64,000 nt of DNA, taken from positions 992,001-1,056,000 of the forward strand of contig MSED01000008.1 in assembly GCA_002099365.1 (NCBI GenBank). Reading direction: 5' to 3'. Of this stretch, positions 43,501 to 54,445 are shown piece after piece. A program made the position numbers and the translations under genes. Under the pieces are notes generated by a model. That model was given only the letters and a program-made list of their open reading frames with translations. It had not been told where the DNA came from and ran no database searches. Source of the stretch: Phialophora verrucosa (Eukaryota; Ascomycota; Eurotiomycetes; Chaetothyriales; Herpotrichiellaceae). Position 1 is the stretch's first letter; each line of letters begins with the position of its first letter.

Positions 43501-46500
43501 TGCGCAGAATACAGATAGCTTGTCGGAAACCGACAAGTACGATATCGCTAAGAAGAACGAACCCGTCAACATCAGCGAGGAAAGGCGAGGGAAAGAATGG
43601 AATAAGCGAGAAGATCCCCAAGACTTTAGGTTTGCGGAGGAGGAAGCGACACCAAAAGGTCAGTCGCCGGAGAAGGAACCAGAGAATCAAGACATGAAAC
43701 GCAAGCAAGAGTCAAAGGTGGGGGGTGATGACGATCACAGTGCGATGGATCTCCTAGGATCTGATTCAAAGGGGAAATCAAGCCCGGACCGCAGGCAGTC
43801 GGATCCAGGGCAAGAGGTTGAGTGGCAGACGACACCATCCGAGGGCCATCTCGAGGACAGACAAGTTTTTCACAAAGATCAAGAGTCCGAAGATCAAGAG
43901 TCCGAAGATCAAGAATCCGAAGATCAAGAGTCCGAAGATCAAGAGTCCGAAGATCAAGAATCCGAAGATCAAGAGTTCGAAGACCAGGAGTTCGAAGATC
44001 AAGAGTCCGAGGAGCACTGCTCAAGAAGGTCCTTCGGCCCAAACGTTCCGACAATCACAGTTGACGATGCAGATAGCCAAAATTCGGGTCAGCAAGCTGG
44101 TGCGACTCCAAACCGCGAAACCGAAACACCAGATCATCAGACCGGGAAGGCTGCGAACCAATGCCGATCAAACATCCAGATTACCGAAGACTGCCAAAGC
44201 ACGGGCGTGCCGGACGCAGCCTTGACTACACTTCCAACGATGGACAGGGGCCCATGGGGCGAGAATAAGGATGACTACAACTTTGTCACACATCGGCCGA
44301 GACAACTTGAGGACTTGTCGGTGGGAGCCACAGCCCAAGCAGTACGATCACACTCTGTTGGCGCAAGGGGAGGCGAAGTGCTGCGGCTGAGCAACCCACG
44401 GCGCATTATTCCACACAACGACCAAACGGAGGCCTCGGAATTGCTCGACTTCTTCATGTCTCGACGCCTCGAAGACAATTTTGTGAATACGAACCGCGGC
44501 CTCTTGTTCAACCCATCTCCATCAACAGTATTCTTGGACGAGGATACCCATGAAACCAGATTTTTCGCTGAACTTTACGTACGTATTCTTCTTGGTGGTC
44601 ACTTTTTGCTAAATCCCTCCTTCCCCTTTCCTTATTTCTGACACGGCATCATCTGGGCCAGGTGTCTCAGCTTTTAGGCTCGCTTCTGGGCAAAGATTCC
44701 TACCGTCCTGATGAGCACTGGACCAGCAGCATGCGCTCCCGAAACGGACACAAACCGTATGACGAGAAAACCGAGGAAGATAACCATTCCACCTTCACAA
44801 TATCCGAGACTCGTGGCAAGCTCCGAGATTCGACTATTCGAGGCTATCAGATGCCTGATTCAGCGCTCAACGAGACGTGCAAATTTCACATACAAGTCTG
44901 CGCTACTAACGGTGGCCTACATTGGCGATTTAGACTATCGAATGCGCAATATAATAAGGTCAGCATAGCTAGCCACACGAGCCAAAGAGGATAGCAATCA
45001 GGAATTACCAAACTGACAGATCCCTTTTTTACCAGGCCAAAGCAATGACTTTGAGTAGCGGCAAGACGAGGAAGACGAGAGCCGACAATGTGTTCGTCCT
45101 CGCCCGCGTGTACCATGTCCGTACAAGCCCGGGAATCGCCTTGTACGCCGACCCTTGGCGACTTCACCAGGAGGGCTCTATTTCAATCGAGGCGGCTAGC
45201 TTCTTTCGAGGGAGCATCTCGCCACTGGCCTCGGCCATGCTCGTCGAAACACCCACGGAAGCAATCACGGCCTCGGAAACAGAAAAGATCTATAAAGGCC
45301 TTGAGATTCGTGCGAGCCAGATTCGGCTGCTCAAACTCGACCTCTACGGCGACGGGAACTCGCAGCTGAAAGGAAAGCTCATTGTAGCTTCGTCGATCAA
45401 GGACAGCATGCCTTCAGATGAGTTCTGTGCGATATCTTACGTCTGGGGTGCCGAACCCACAAAGCTTTCGCCATTCCAATTTGTGGTAAATGATGTGGAA
45501 ATCCCGATCACAGAATCTTTGTGGACATGCCTCCGCCGCCTTCGCCGTGACGGCGTAAATGACTTGATATGGGCGGACGCCGTCAGCATCAATCAGAAGG
45601 ACAACCTCGAGAAGAGCATGCAGGTCCGCCGCATGGGATCATTGTACGGTCAAGCCAAACGTGTGATTGTCTGGATCGGCAGCAGGCAGGACGACGACTG
45701 CGATGCCATTGGTCTACTCGATAAACTCGGCAGGCAGCGTGGATCGCGGCGAGGGCCGGGTGAACACGCAGTCAAAGCTTTTCTATTGAGTGACGAGGAA
45801 AGAATGCAGATCAGCGCATTTCTACAACGGCCGTGGTTCACTCGGACCTGGATCATCCAAGAGCTGGTCTTTGGCTCCCGCGTTACCATTATGGATGAGA
45901 ATTCCCAAATCGAATGGGACGACTTTATGAAAGGGGTCATGGCGTTCGAGGAACACGTACAGCAGCTATATGCTGCTGGAGGAGCAGCAGAAGAGGAGGA
46001 AGCAGCAGCAGAGCGGAAGCGACTACTAGTCACACATTCGGATCCTGCCCGTGCTCTACACCACACGCGACGGTGCTTGGAAGGCCACTCGGGACATCCT
46101 CGAGTGGGCCGTTTGAAGCTCCCTTTCCTGAGACTGGTCGAAATGTTCTTCTATACCAAGTCCACCAAACCGCGCGACAAGCTCTTCGCCATGCTCAATC
46201 TGGCAGCTGACACGAGCAGCGACGACGAGGCTTTTATACCTGACTATGAATCAGATGATGCCGTCATTCTTTTGAGATACGCCGAGGAGTTTGTCAACAG
46301 GAACCAGGTTCTCGAGCTTCTGTACCGGGCTGGAAGAGAAAAGGGCAGTCAGTTTTCGTCCTGGATCCCCGACCTAATGAACCACCAAGGAAAACATCAC
46401 TATGGGCCTACCATCTCCACATGGAGAGCGGTTGGGACGAGAAACAAGGCTCGATTCAGCGCAGGGGCATCCCTTTCCCCCAACCCCATCGTGAGCAACC

Positions 46501-47156
46501 CAGGACTCAATCCCATTCTCTCCATCACAGGCAAGATGTTCGATAACATTCAGAGCTGCCGATCTCTCCCCATCGGGCCTGGCGCAGAAACTATCCGTTT
46601 CAGCGACACCCTAGAAGAGCTTCGCCGGCACTTGTCCTTTCTCCATTACTACCCGAACCTGGGAAAGCACTGGCACGAACATGTGCTTATCAAGATCCTC
46701 ATCGGAGATGCTGTCGGCCCACAAACGAGGACACACCTCCCCCCCTTGGAGAAGAGCCGGGAGGAGGAGGACCCGCGTAAAATATGGCCGCAAGGTTTTG
46801 AAGACGAGGTTCTAGCCCTGCGTCCTGGCCATGATGCGCGGCAACACCTCTCTGAGCCAGATGAGGTCCAGCAGCGAAGAAACCAATTTTGGGAGACCGT
46901 TGCTGCCTTCCTCGGGAGGATTCCCAATGCAGCGGCCTGTCTTACCACGAGGGGATATGCGGGAGTCGTGCCTGGAGGTACCAAGCCGAGGGACATCATC
47001 TTTCTGGTCCATGGAGCTAGCGTGCCGTTCGTGCTACGAAGAAGACCAGGCACCAAATTCTATGAGCTCCGAGGAGAATGCTACATTCATGGGGCCATGT
47101 ATTACGATGAAAAAGCTGTCGCCAATCTGAAGGACGAGGTAGTATCCTTGGTGTAG
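37572..47156 (+). CDS. Sacsin/NOV-like GHKL ATPase fused to a HET domain (about 3,025 aa)
   Basis: Seven exons: 37572-37687, 37781-38573, 38640-40942, 41068-42980, 43044-44578, 44662-44958 and 45036-47156; every junction keeps phase and restores family motifs. Order: N-terminal helix; GHKL/Hsp90-type ATPase at about residues 40-300 with N-box ELLQNADDNEY, an EDGF box and GEKGIGFKSVF; sacsin/NO VEIN-like middle to about 1,120; a repeat-rich, Ser/Pro/Glu linker to about 2,170 with three repeat types and one strong hydrophobic helix (TILLLIMAILTIVLGVLSY); a NOV_C/DUF3883-like domain at about 2,205-2,380 (EHWTSSMRSRNG, FVLARVYHV...YADPW); then, in the same exon, a HET domain from about 2,445 (FCAISYVWG, LIWADAVSINQKD, VIVWIG, WFTRTWIIQE) and a C-terminal region. 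HET domains trigger incompatibility cell death in fungi. An internal Met at about 45238 could allow a separate HET start, but no stop separates the parts. Confidence 0.85.
41390..41890 (+). repeat. Four tandem ~50-codon repeats in the ATPase-HET linker
   Basis: Units of about 50 residues with the frame LxREGxxLPxVTETxxADD-GDxQGSKDVESSPGVPPPNKSG. Units differ by substitutions and small length changes, so they are older than the 15-bp repeats farther on. Acidic, proline-rich and probably unstructured. Confidence 0.75.
42512..42646 (+). repeat. 15-bp coding minisatellite, nine units
   Basis: AAGGACTCTTCCACC repeated, nine units including a variant first unit, encoding TLPPR. Internal units are identical, a sign of recent expansion. 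In frame within the linker of the ATPase-HET protein, shortly before the hydrophobic helix. Confidence 0.9.
43876..44011 (+). repeat. Second 15-bp coding minisatellite, nine units
   Basis: GATCAAGAGTCCGAA units encoding DQESE, nine copies with a few third-base and Ser/Phe variants. In frame in exon 5 of the ATPase-HET gene. Unrelated in sequence to the first 15-bp repeat. Confidence 0.9.
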
Positions 47157-48761
47157 GGTTAGCGAGCAGGACATGAGACACTCAGAAAAAGAGTACATGG
47201 GAGAGAATGGTTGTCTACCTGGATAACTCGGGGACGGGAAACTTACTTGCCATTTAGGGTTCAGTTCTAGAGGGTGAGCGAAGGCCGCTTGCTCTACATA
47301 ACCTGGGCTTTAGCTGAGTCTTTGGCAGAGCATCACTGAGCATTCCCTCGATCAACAAACTAGGGGCCTCATCTGGCCCTTGCAATCGGCTATACTTACC
47401 TCTCGGTTAGGCATCAATTTCAGACAGGTGTCAGGGTGTAATCTGGACTGAAAGCAGTCGTCGGCCTTTACGAGTACATGTGAATCAGCGCCACCACCGG
47501 TCCTCCAGGCCTTTTATGCAGGGTCTGGGCACGCAGTCCCGCGAGGCCCTACGCCCTGCACATAGCCTGGTGGGTCATCCCGCGATGCTGTACTATTACG
47601 AGTAATTATCCTGTGGAGCTTAGCGTAGTAGGTATTACTGACAGGAAATCTACGCTAACGTCTTAGTATTTGACGGTATCGCAATATCGTCCCTAAATCA
47701 TAAGAACTGTAAGGTGTACACACCTTCAGAGAAATGCTCCTGTTTCCAAGAAAATTTCGTGGCCAGTGTTCAAGCCTGGACGGCTTGCGATACCGGTCAC
47801 CCAGACGCTTCAACTAGACCTGCGTCGTGGGTAGCTGACAACTCACCTTGCCTACGCCACCAGTTCAGTCATTTCGCCAGGGCACTCTCAAACCGCCTAA
47901 GATTTAGCAATTTCATGCACTAGGAGGAGACGTCATTAGGTGAGGTTGGGCGGGGATTGATGCGATCTTTTCATATTCCTATCGAACCGCAATGAAATAC
48001 CTCGGAGTTCTGAGGTTTGCACCTCTGTTTTGTGAGGTGTTAACTTGACCCCTGAGCGTCACACAGAGGCACAAAAGGTCCTTAGTCAGGCTCCTTGATA
48101 TCGCATCAACCTAGATACCGGCAGGTGTCTGTTTCGGACAGCTTCGGTGGACCAGCGAAATTCCGGCTGCTACTCTGAGGCCTAAACTTGCTTGTTCACT
48201 GCACGCCAATTATCATGCAACGTCCCGCTGACTTACTTTGGAGGGCGGTATCGTTGATCCAGTAACAAGCAATCGTCGCGCTGATGAAGCAGTATCCCGT
48301 ACGAGTAGCTGGGTGATCCAGCGGTCGGCTAAACCTGCATCTCAGCTAGTCAGGACTAGAGATCTGTTTCAGCTGGACTTCACCGGTCTCGGGGAAATCT
48401 TTGCCAACGCACTGCTGCCTAAGTTAATCCCCCTCCCGCTTTCTTCTTGCTTTTCATCTGTTTGATTCTGTCTAATCTATATGTGAGTACAATTCTGGTC
48501 CGCAGATGAAATTAATTTCGGTGTGGGATGTGTAATTTACCGAGGCAATGAGATGAATTATCCAATATGAATGTCATAGTAGCTGCTGAGTTGAACTCAA
48601 TCACGAGTATGTTGGCACTCCGCATAAGGATGATGGCAGCATGGAAAAGGCAAGATGATCATGTAACCAAGTTCTGTTCTGTGATTTCATCTCCCTCCTA
48701 ACTGTTATAGCCTGAGATCAATCATTTCGCTTCCCTTGCACAAGGTGCGGATACAACACAA
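47157..48761. other. Intergenic between the two HET genes
   Basis: Contains direct repeat copy B near its start. The rest has slightly lowered GC and no recognisable gene; it may hold transposon debris and the promoter or first exon of the second HET gene. Confidence 0.45.
47215..47389 (+). repeat. Diverged direct repeat, copy B
   Basis: Begins CTACCTGGATAACTCGGGGA and includes GGGTGAGCGAAGGCC and GAGCATCACTG, matching copy A at 36701-36868. It starts 58 bp after the stop codon of the ATPase-HET gene. Confidence 0.65.
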
Positions 48762-51220
48762 GTGCCTTCTCCAAGCTGCGAGGAGTACCAAGGGAATCAG
48801 CTCCCGCACAATTCATACGGCGATAAACTAGCCGTCACCGACAGTCTCTGCACACATTGTAGGGATTGCCTCTCTCGTTCCGAGATTCTGGAAAAAGCTT
48901 TTTCATCAGCGGATACGTCACAAGCACATAATGCGAAAATGGCGTCCTATCGGGCTCTTCCAAAGCCTCGAGGGATGCTAGAGATGTTGAAGTCGTTCCA
49001 TATCTCGCCTCAGCTTGCAGAAAGGATTGTGGATCAGCCATCACAGCTTTTAATACAACAGGCAGCCCAGGAGATCCACCACAATAGATCTACCGAGTTG
49101 ATTCCTCTTCATCAGACCATTGCCGAGCTGACGGACTCGAGCAAGGAGACGCGGTGCCATCTTTGCAGCATCATTTGTGCAATTAAAGCCCAGACTCGGA
49201 TACTTTCCAACCAGACCTCTTCTCAGGACACCAAGACATCGCTGTTGGTAACGTCGGACACGATCTCGGGGTTTCCTCAGATAGAAGTGCAATTCTCTCA
49301 AGATGATAACCTCTGGATTTTGGAGAAATATCATCGAAGGCTGCAAGCCCGGCTATTCACGGAAATCCGGGATCCTGGTATGCTCAAAACATGTCTGCTA
49401 CACTAGACAGCAATCTGACGTTGGTAGAGCTGACCGAAAGCGAGTGTTGCGAGTTTGCTGCTGCCAAATATGCTTTGATGAATTTCTCTAAAGCTCACCA
49501 GGATATGGCCAGATCATGGCTTGCTCAATGTCGCAACAAGCATCCTGGCTGTCGGAGAGGTGAGAGTGATTTTGTACCGACTCGGCTTATCGAGATAGTC
49601 GGTTTAACGCCCAACATGACGCCTCGGATTAGATTGAGTCAACAACATCTTCGTGGTACACCTTATTTGACACTATCCTATTGCTGGGGCCCAAAAAAGG
49701 ATCTATTCTATCTGACAGAAGACATTGTTTCAGCATGTGAGCGTGAGTTTCCTTGGAGGAAAATACCACGGACCATCCGACATGCTGTTGTGATCACGCA
49801 CTTTCTCGGTTTTCGATATCTTTGGGTCGATTCGATGTGCATTATGAAAGACTCCATGGAAGATTGGCAACGAGAGTCGATCCAAATGAGCTCAGTTTAT
49901 CATAATTCGACCTGTACCATTGCAGCGGAGCGATCGAGAGACGCGGAAAGCGGCATTTTTACATCTAGAGATCCGTTGGGCTACCTGCCTTGTAGAATCT
50001 TCAGCTCGGAGTCCCAGACTATGTACATCACGACCAGCCAACTTCTCGAACAGAGCCACCATAAATATGCGAACCTGAGTACAAGAGCTTGGTGTTTTCA
50101 GGAGCGCCTTCTATCGCCACGAATCATAATCATGGGTACGACCGGCATGCACTGGACATGTCTTCAGGGCGAGGCCAATGAGTGGATGCCTGAGGGCAAA
50201 GGTACTGCAGAGATTGCGAGAGAAAGGACGTCGAACTCACTAATGCCTGTGACGGCGGCGCGAGGCATCCCCCGGATACACAAGATATTTGGGAGTTCGA
50301 TAAGCGTCATTGACTGGCGAACTGAGCCTCCCTCAACGGATTCTGCACACGGCAAGGCCGAATTCATGCAGATCCTTGAATTGCCACTAAGTGGTACCTT
50401 GAAAGACGGTCTGGCCCTGCACCAAAGATGGTTCTCCATCGTGAGCACATATTCTAATGGGCTGTTGACGGAAGGTACCGACAAGTTAATCGCTCTTTCT
50501 GGTGTTGCAACCAGATTAAGAGAATCTCTTGATTGCAGTTATCTCGCCGGGATATGGGAGCATTCGCTGTGGTTCGACCTTCTCTGGTACCCAAAATACG
50601 ACCCAAAGCACCCTCGGCCATTGCAATACCGTGCACCGACATGGTCCTGGGCTTCTGTCGACGAGCAGCATATCAGTTCGTGGGCGCACTCCGGATTTGT
50701 CCTTGGAGAAACATCGATCGTATGTGGGTTTCGAGGGTCCAACATTACTCCATCCTCCGCCGACGACAAACTTAACTTGGGTGCCATTACCAAAGCAAGA
50801 ATGACGCTGAACGGCGTCTTACGCCGTCTGCCTATCAACCAGCTGCAGCAAGATAAATCAGACCAATTTCGAAAATCGCAAATGACAATCACGGGAGATG
50901 GCGAGTACTACGGTAGTCTCCTCCCAGACACGACCTCTACCGACTTGTCCGAAGTATACCTCATGCCAATCATGCGAACAACTCGTAATATCAATTTTCG
51001 CGAACGTCGCCCCGCTTGGGCAACTATCACGGTCAAAACGGATAATACAATATCCAAATTCAAAGGTATGATCAGCGGTTTGGTTCTGAGAGTAATCGAG
51101 TGCCCGCCGACTCGGATATTTGAGCGCGTGGGCATTTTCCACTTTGACTTCAATTCATCCGATGAGCCTGCAGCAACATGGTTCAACAATCTGCCGAAAG
51201 ACGATATTACGCTGTGCTGA
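48762..51220 (+). CDS. HET-domain protein
   Basis: Heterokaryon-incompatibility protein of the Tol/HET-6 type. Two exons, to 49377 and from 49428; the 50-nt intron has a CTGACG branch region and phase 1. About 802 residues if read from the left coordinate. The HET core runs through LSYCWGPKKD, YLWVDSMCIMKDSMEDWQRES, SVYHNSTCTIAAERS and STRAWCFQERLLSPRI, with a YRAPTWSWASVD block in the C-terminal part. The N-terminal exon has CTHCRDC and CHLC cysteine pairs, often seen before HET domains. The start is uncertain: the frame has no ATG before 48939, yet the cysteine pair lies upstream of it, so a further 5' exon is likely (a possible acceptor ends at 48710). Confidence 0.85.
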
Positions 51221-53145
51221 TAGAACGGTGAGGTAACTGTCAGCTTCAGTAAAACAGCTGACCAGGAGCAGCCCGCCTGCGAGCTTGGATTGAGTCTTGA
51301 CTATGATATGATCTTGGGCCTTTGTGTTAGGTCTATCCCATTCGTAGGACAACGTTGGACACAGCAGCGGGCACGCCTGCTTGATCAGACGTATGATAGC
51401 ATGGATGAGCAGTAGTCACAGATTCTCGGCAACCAGTTCAAGCGCGCAGGCATCGACCTCCTAAGTTCTTACTAAGTGAAGAGGAGACGTATGTATCAAA
51501 GTATACTGGATGCTGCATGCGTTCGCCAGAGCTAGACAGGGAATAAGGATAACATCACCGCTCATCAATGCATTGGGTCCGAGACCCAGGAAGAAACTGA
51601 CTGTCAGGAAGAGCTTCCTGTGCTTCATACCCTCATACTCGTACTTGAAGATGCCTCATAACTAGTCCAGAACCTGTGTAGTGTTCAACGGTGTGTCAGC
51701 TGCGCCCATGGGTTTTGAGCTTGAACCGCGACCGTAGGGCTGCCTGGAACACCTTGGCACCCCCGCGGATTCATTCCACTGTACGGAGTTGTTACCTCAC
51801 AACTTTTCAAGGAGCATGTGCTTTGTGTCCTGCTGGGAAGAAACGACATGTGACCAGAGCTATATCTCTTGATTGGCGACTCAGGTTTAGCTGCACATGG
51901 CTGTAACTCGTACTCGTAGACACGATTTGGCAAAATGTGGAGCCCAAACGATCTTCTGTGTCATGCTGAAGGTGGAGTCGGAACTTGAGGGCTTTACGAG
52001 GAGAGTCATAGCGTACTCGTACGGGTGGGGATGAAAGTGGAAGTGAAAAGTGACAAAGCGAAAATGAAAGCGAAAGTGAAAGTGAAGACAAACGAACTCA
52101 CGCACGGTACTCTGTACGCTCTGCTGGCGCGCCGGGACCTAGTCCGAGCCAATGGGAATACCAGGCCCAGCTTCCTCCTCGTCCTCACACTTTTCCACAT
52201 GTGTCAGTGTCCATGTGACGCTCCTTGAGATAGCGAAGAATTCGCTGGCAGGGTGTTACGAAATCTCTCAAGACAAACTGCAGGTCCTGCCTTGGGCTGT
52301 CTGTCACTGGTCGGATCTGCGAAGTGTTGCGGCCCTGTTCGAAATTTCCGGAAACTCTTGTCACTTAGGATGCCCCACTAACTTTCCGCCCAGTCAATTT
52401 TGATGTCGTCCATGATACATCCAGCAAATCGCACGACTTTGCACATTGCCGGTGCCCAAAGGGCGAGAGGGATTTTCAACACGAAACTACACGAAACACG
52501 TGGCGCGCCGTGATGTCAGTCTGGTCAGATGATGGAATGATGGTTCTTGCATCCTGCCACTAGACACGGACGTGACGCTCTGAACGTGAGTGTGTTGTGT
52601 CTTCCAAGGCGGAAGCAGGCTCTACGGTGCGGTGTCCACTTCTTTACTGGCACCACTGGTAAGGCTGTGGATTGGACAGCCGCCGGATCAGTCTCCCTGC
52701 ATCCCTGCCGTTTAATCCGTGGCAGCCGCTGATCATCCGGAAACCCGGACCTTGGTGTTGGCAGCCTTGCAAGCAAGCACACCACATGCTTAATCAGTTT
52801 CATGTACTACGAGGAGTCGGGATGTCGATGCCGGCCTGACGTGATTGAGCAGACGTTGGTGGAAAGATACCATTTGAGGCAATGTCGCAAGCTAAACGAA
52901 GAACCCATGAACAAAGAATGACTAAATGAATCCCGAGCAGTCACACAGACTTGCTGCCCGGTTCACTATCACGACGACGTCACCTCCGTCTTGCCCTCGA
53001 AGTCCTGTCTATATAGTCGGAGGTGAGCCGTTCTTGCCGACACTGCTTCCATTCTCCAAGAATATCATCCTCCCTTCCCAAGCCGAATCCTCTCCGACAA
53101 CCAAAGCTACCTCGTCGTTTCCACCCTAAACACACCACAACCAAT
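51221..53145. other. Intergenic, 1.9 kb
   Basis: No recognisable gene on either strand. A GAAA-rich imperfect hexamer tract (GAAAGTGAAAGTGAAG-like) lies at about 52030-52090. The right end is the promoter of the MARVEL-like gene. Confidence 0.5.
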
Positions 53146-53888
53146 ATGCCTCGCTTTGGCGGATTTGGCGGATTTGGCGGACGTCGCGGCGGTCCAGCTG
53201 TAGCTGACCCTGCCACGAACGACTACGGCTCCCCAGCTGCGCGCTCAAACAGAGCACATCGTCCCGCCATCCTCGCCAACCACTGGCTTCATTGGATCTC
53301 GTCAATTATCGTCCTTGGCATTTCGGCGTACTTCATCGCGAATTACAATCACAATACCCATCTGGTCTACTGGATCACCATTGTAAGTTCATGCGCTTGT
53401 GGAACGATAAGACACCCGAACTTTGTGCTAACCGACCGCTCAGGCTTCCATCGACGCCTTCATATACCTGCCGGCGCTGTTTCTCCCCGTCGTCGGCTCG
53501 TACAAGGGCTACCTGGCCCCTGCAGCTTGGGTTTTCTCGTACCTGTGGCTGACGGCCTTCATCTTCTCGTCCCAAGACTACAACTTCAATGCATTTGGGT
53601 GCCCGCGTTCTCCCTCCGGTGTCAATAAGTGCGGTCTGAAGAAGACTTTGGAAGCGTTTGCGTTCCTCGCTTTGTAAGTTGCTGACTCGCCTTTATCGTT
53701 GTTGCCTGAAGCTTGGAACTAACACGGCGGCGTACAGCTTTACCAACATTGTTGGACAAATCCTTGAGGGGTGGCTTTGGGCAAGGCAGCCTTTCAAGAA
53801 CCGCTCACACGTCGAGAAGCACGGCGTTGGAAGCACCAGCACAGGCGCTACTGCTGCACCTGCGACGACCGGGACCGCGGCTGTCTAG
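53146..53888 (+). CDS. MARVEL-like four-helix membrane protein
   Basis: Small integral membrane protein. Exons 53146-53382, 53444-53673 and 53738-53888, phases agreeing, 205 residues. The N-terminus is Gly/Arg/Phe-rich (MPRFGGFGGFGGRRGG). Four hydrophobic segments follow: WISSIIVLGISAYFIANY, ASIDAFIYLPALFLPVVGSY, APAAWVFSYLWLTAFIFSS and FAFLAFFTNIVGQILEGWLW. Spacing, the acidic residue in the second segment and the conserved Cys pair between segments three and four match fungal MARVEL-domain proteins, which organise plasma-membrane domains. No functional specificity can be inferred. The start is chosen at the ATG with purine-rich context. Confidence 0.8.
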
Positions 53889-54445
53889 GATAGAGCGCCC
53901 GGCACTGTTTCTGTTTGAGCTGTGGGAATCTGAACTTCGGTCCCGAACGTGTCAAACGAAGTCTGTGGGAATTCTGGAGCAAAATCGGCAGCGCACATTG
54001 ATACCCAGCAGTTGAATTCGATCACGGTGTCGCTCGCGGAGTGTTGAGGTGTAGGAAGGGTGGAGGATCTGGTGAAGGCTGGTGTGAAGGTTGTAATGAA
54101 CTCTACGTGGCAAGAGTGACTGACTTTAATTAATAATAATAATCTTCTTAATCCCAGACCTGACTTTCTACTCATGTTAGCTCCACAGGTAATTAAACAC
54201 GAATGCTTTTGACCGCACTTGCTCCTATAATTGCGCATCAAGGACGTGCAGGAGGACCTTAATGGATCTTCTTCCAGTCTCTGGAGAGAGATCAATCTCG
54301 CCGTGTCTCTCCCACCAGTTTTGCCGTTGATATCCACCTCCTTAATCACTCACACCCGATTAACCGAATGGTTTCAGGTCTATTTGACCCATGCCTACTG
54401 CCTTTCTCCAATGAGCGATCAATACAACCTCTCCTCTCTCCGCTC
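53889..54445. other. Convergent intergenic region
   Basis: Lies between the 3' ends of the MARVEL-like gene and the minus-strand nuclease-like gene. Includes an AT-rich patch (TTAATTAATAATAATAATC at about 54126-54144). No gene seen. Confidence 0.45.

Noticed and set aside
45036..47156. Separate HET gene starting at an internal Met
   Set aside because: Possible but less likely: the exon is continuous with the NOV_C-like domain with no stop and needs no extra promoter. Kept as an alternative in the gene entry.
52030..52090. GAAA-rich tract as a functional repeat
   Set aside because: Imperfect simple sequence of low information; common in fungal intergenic DNA.
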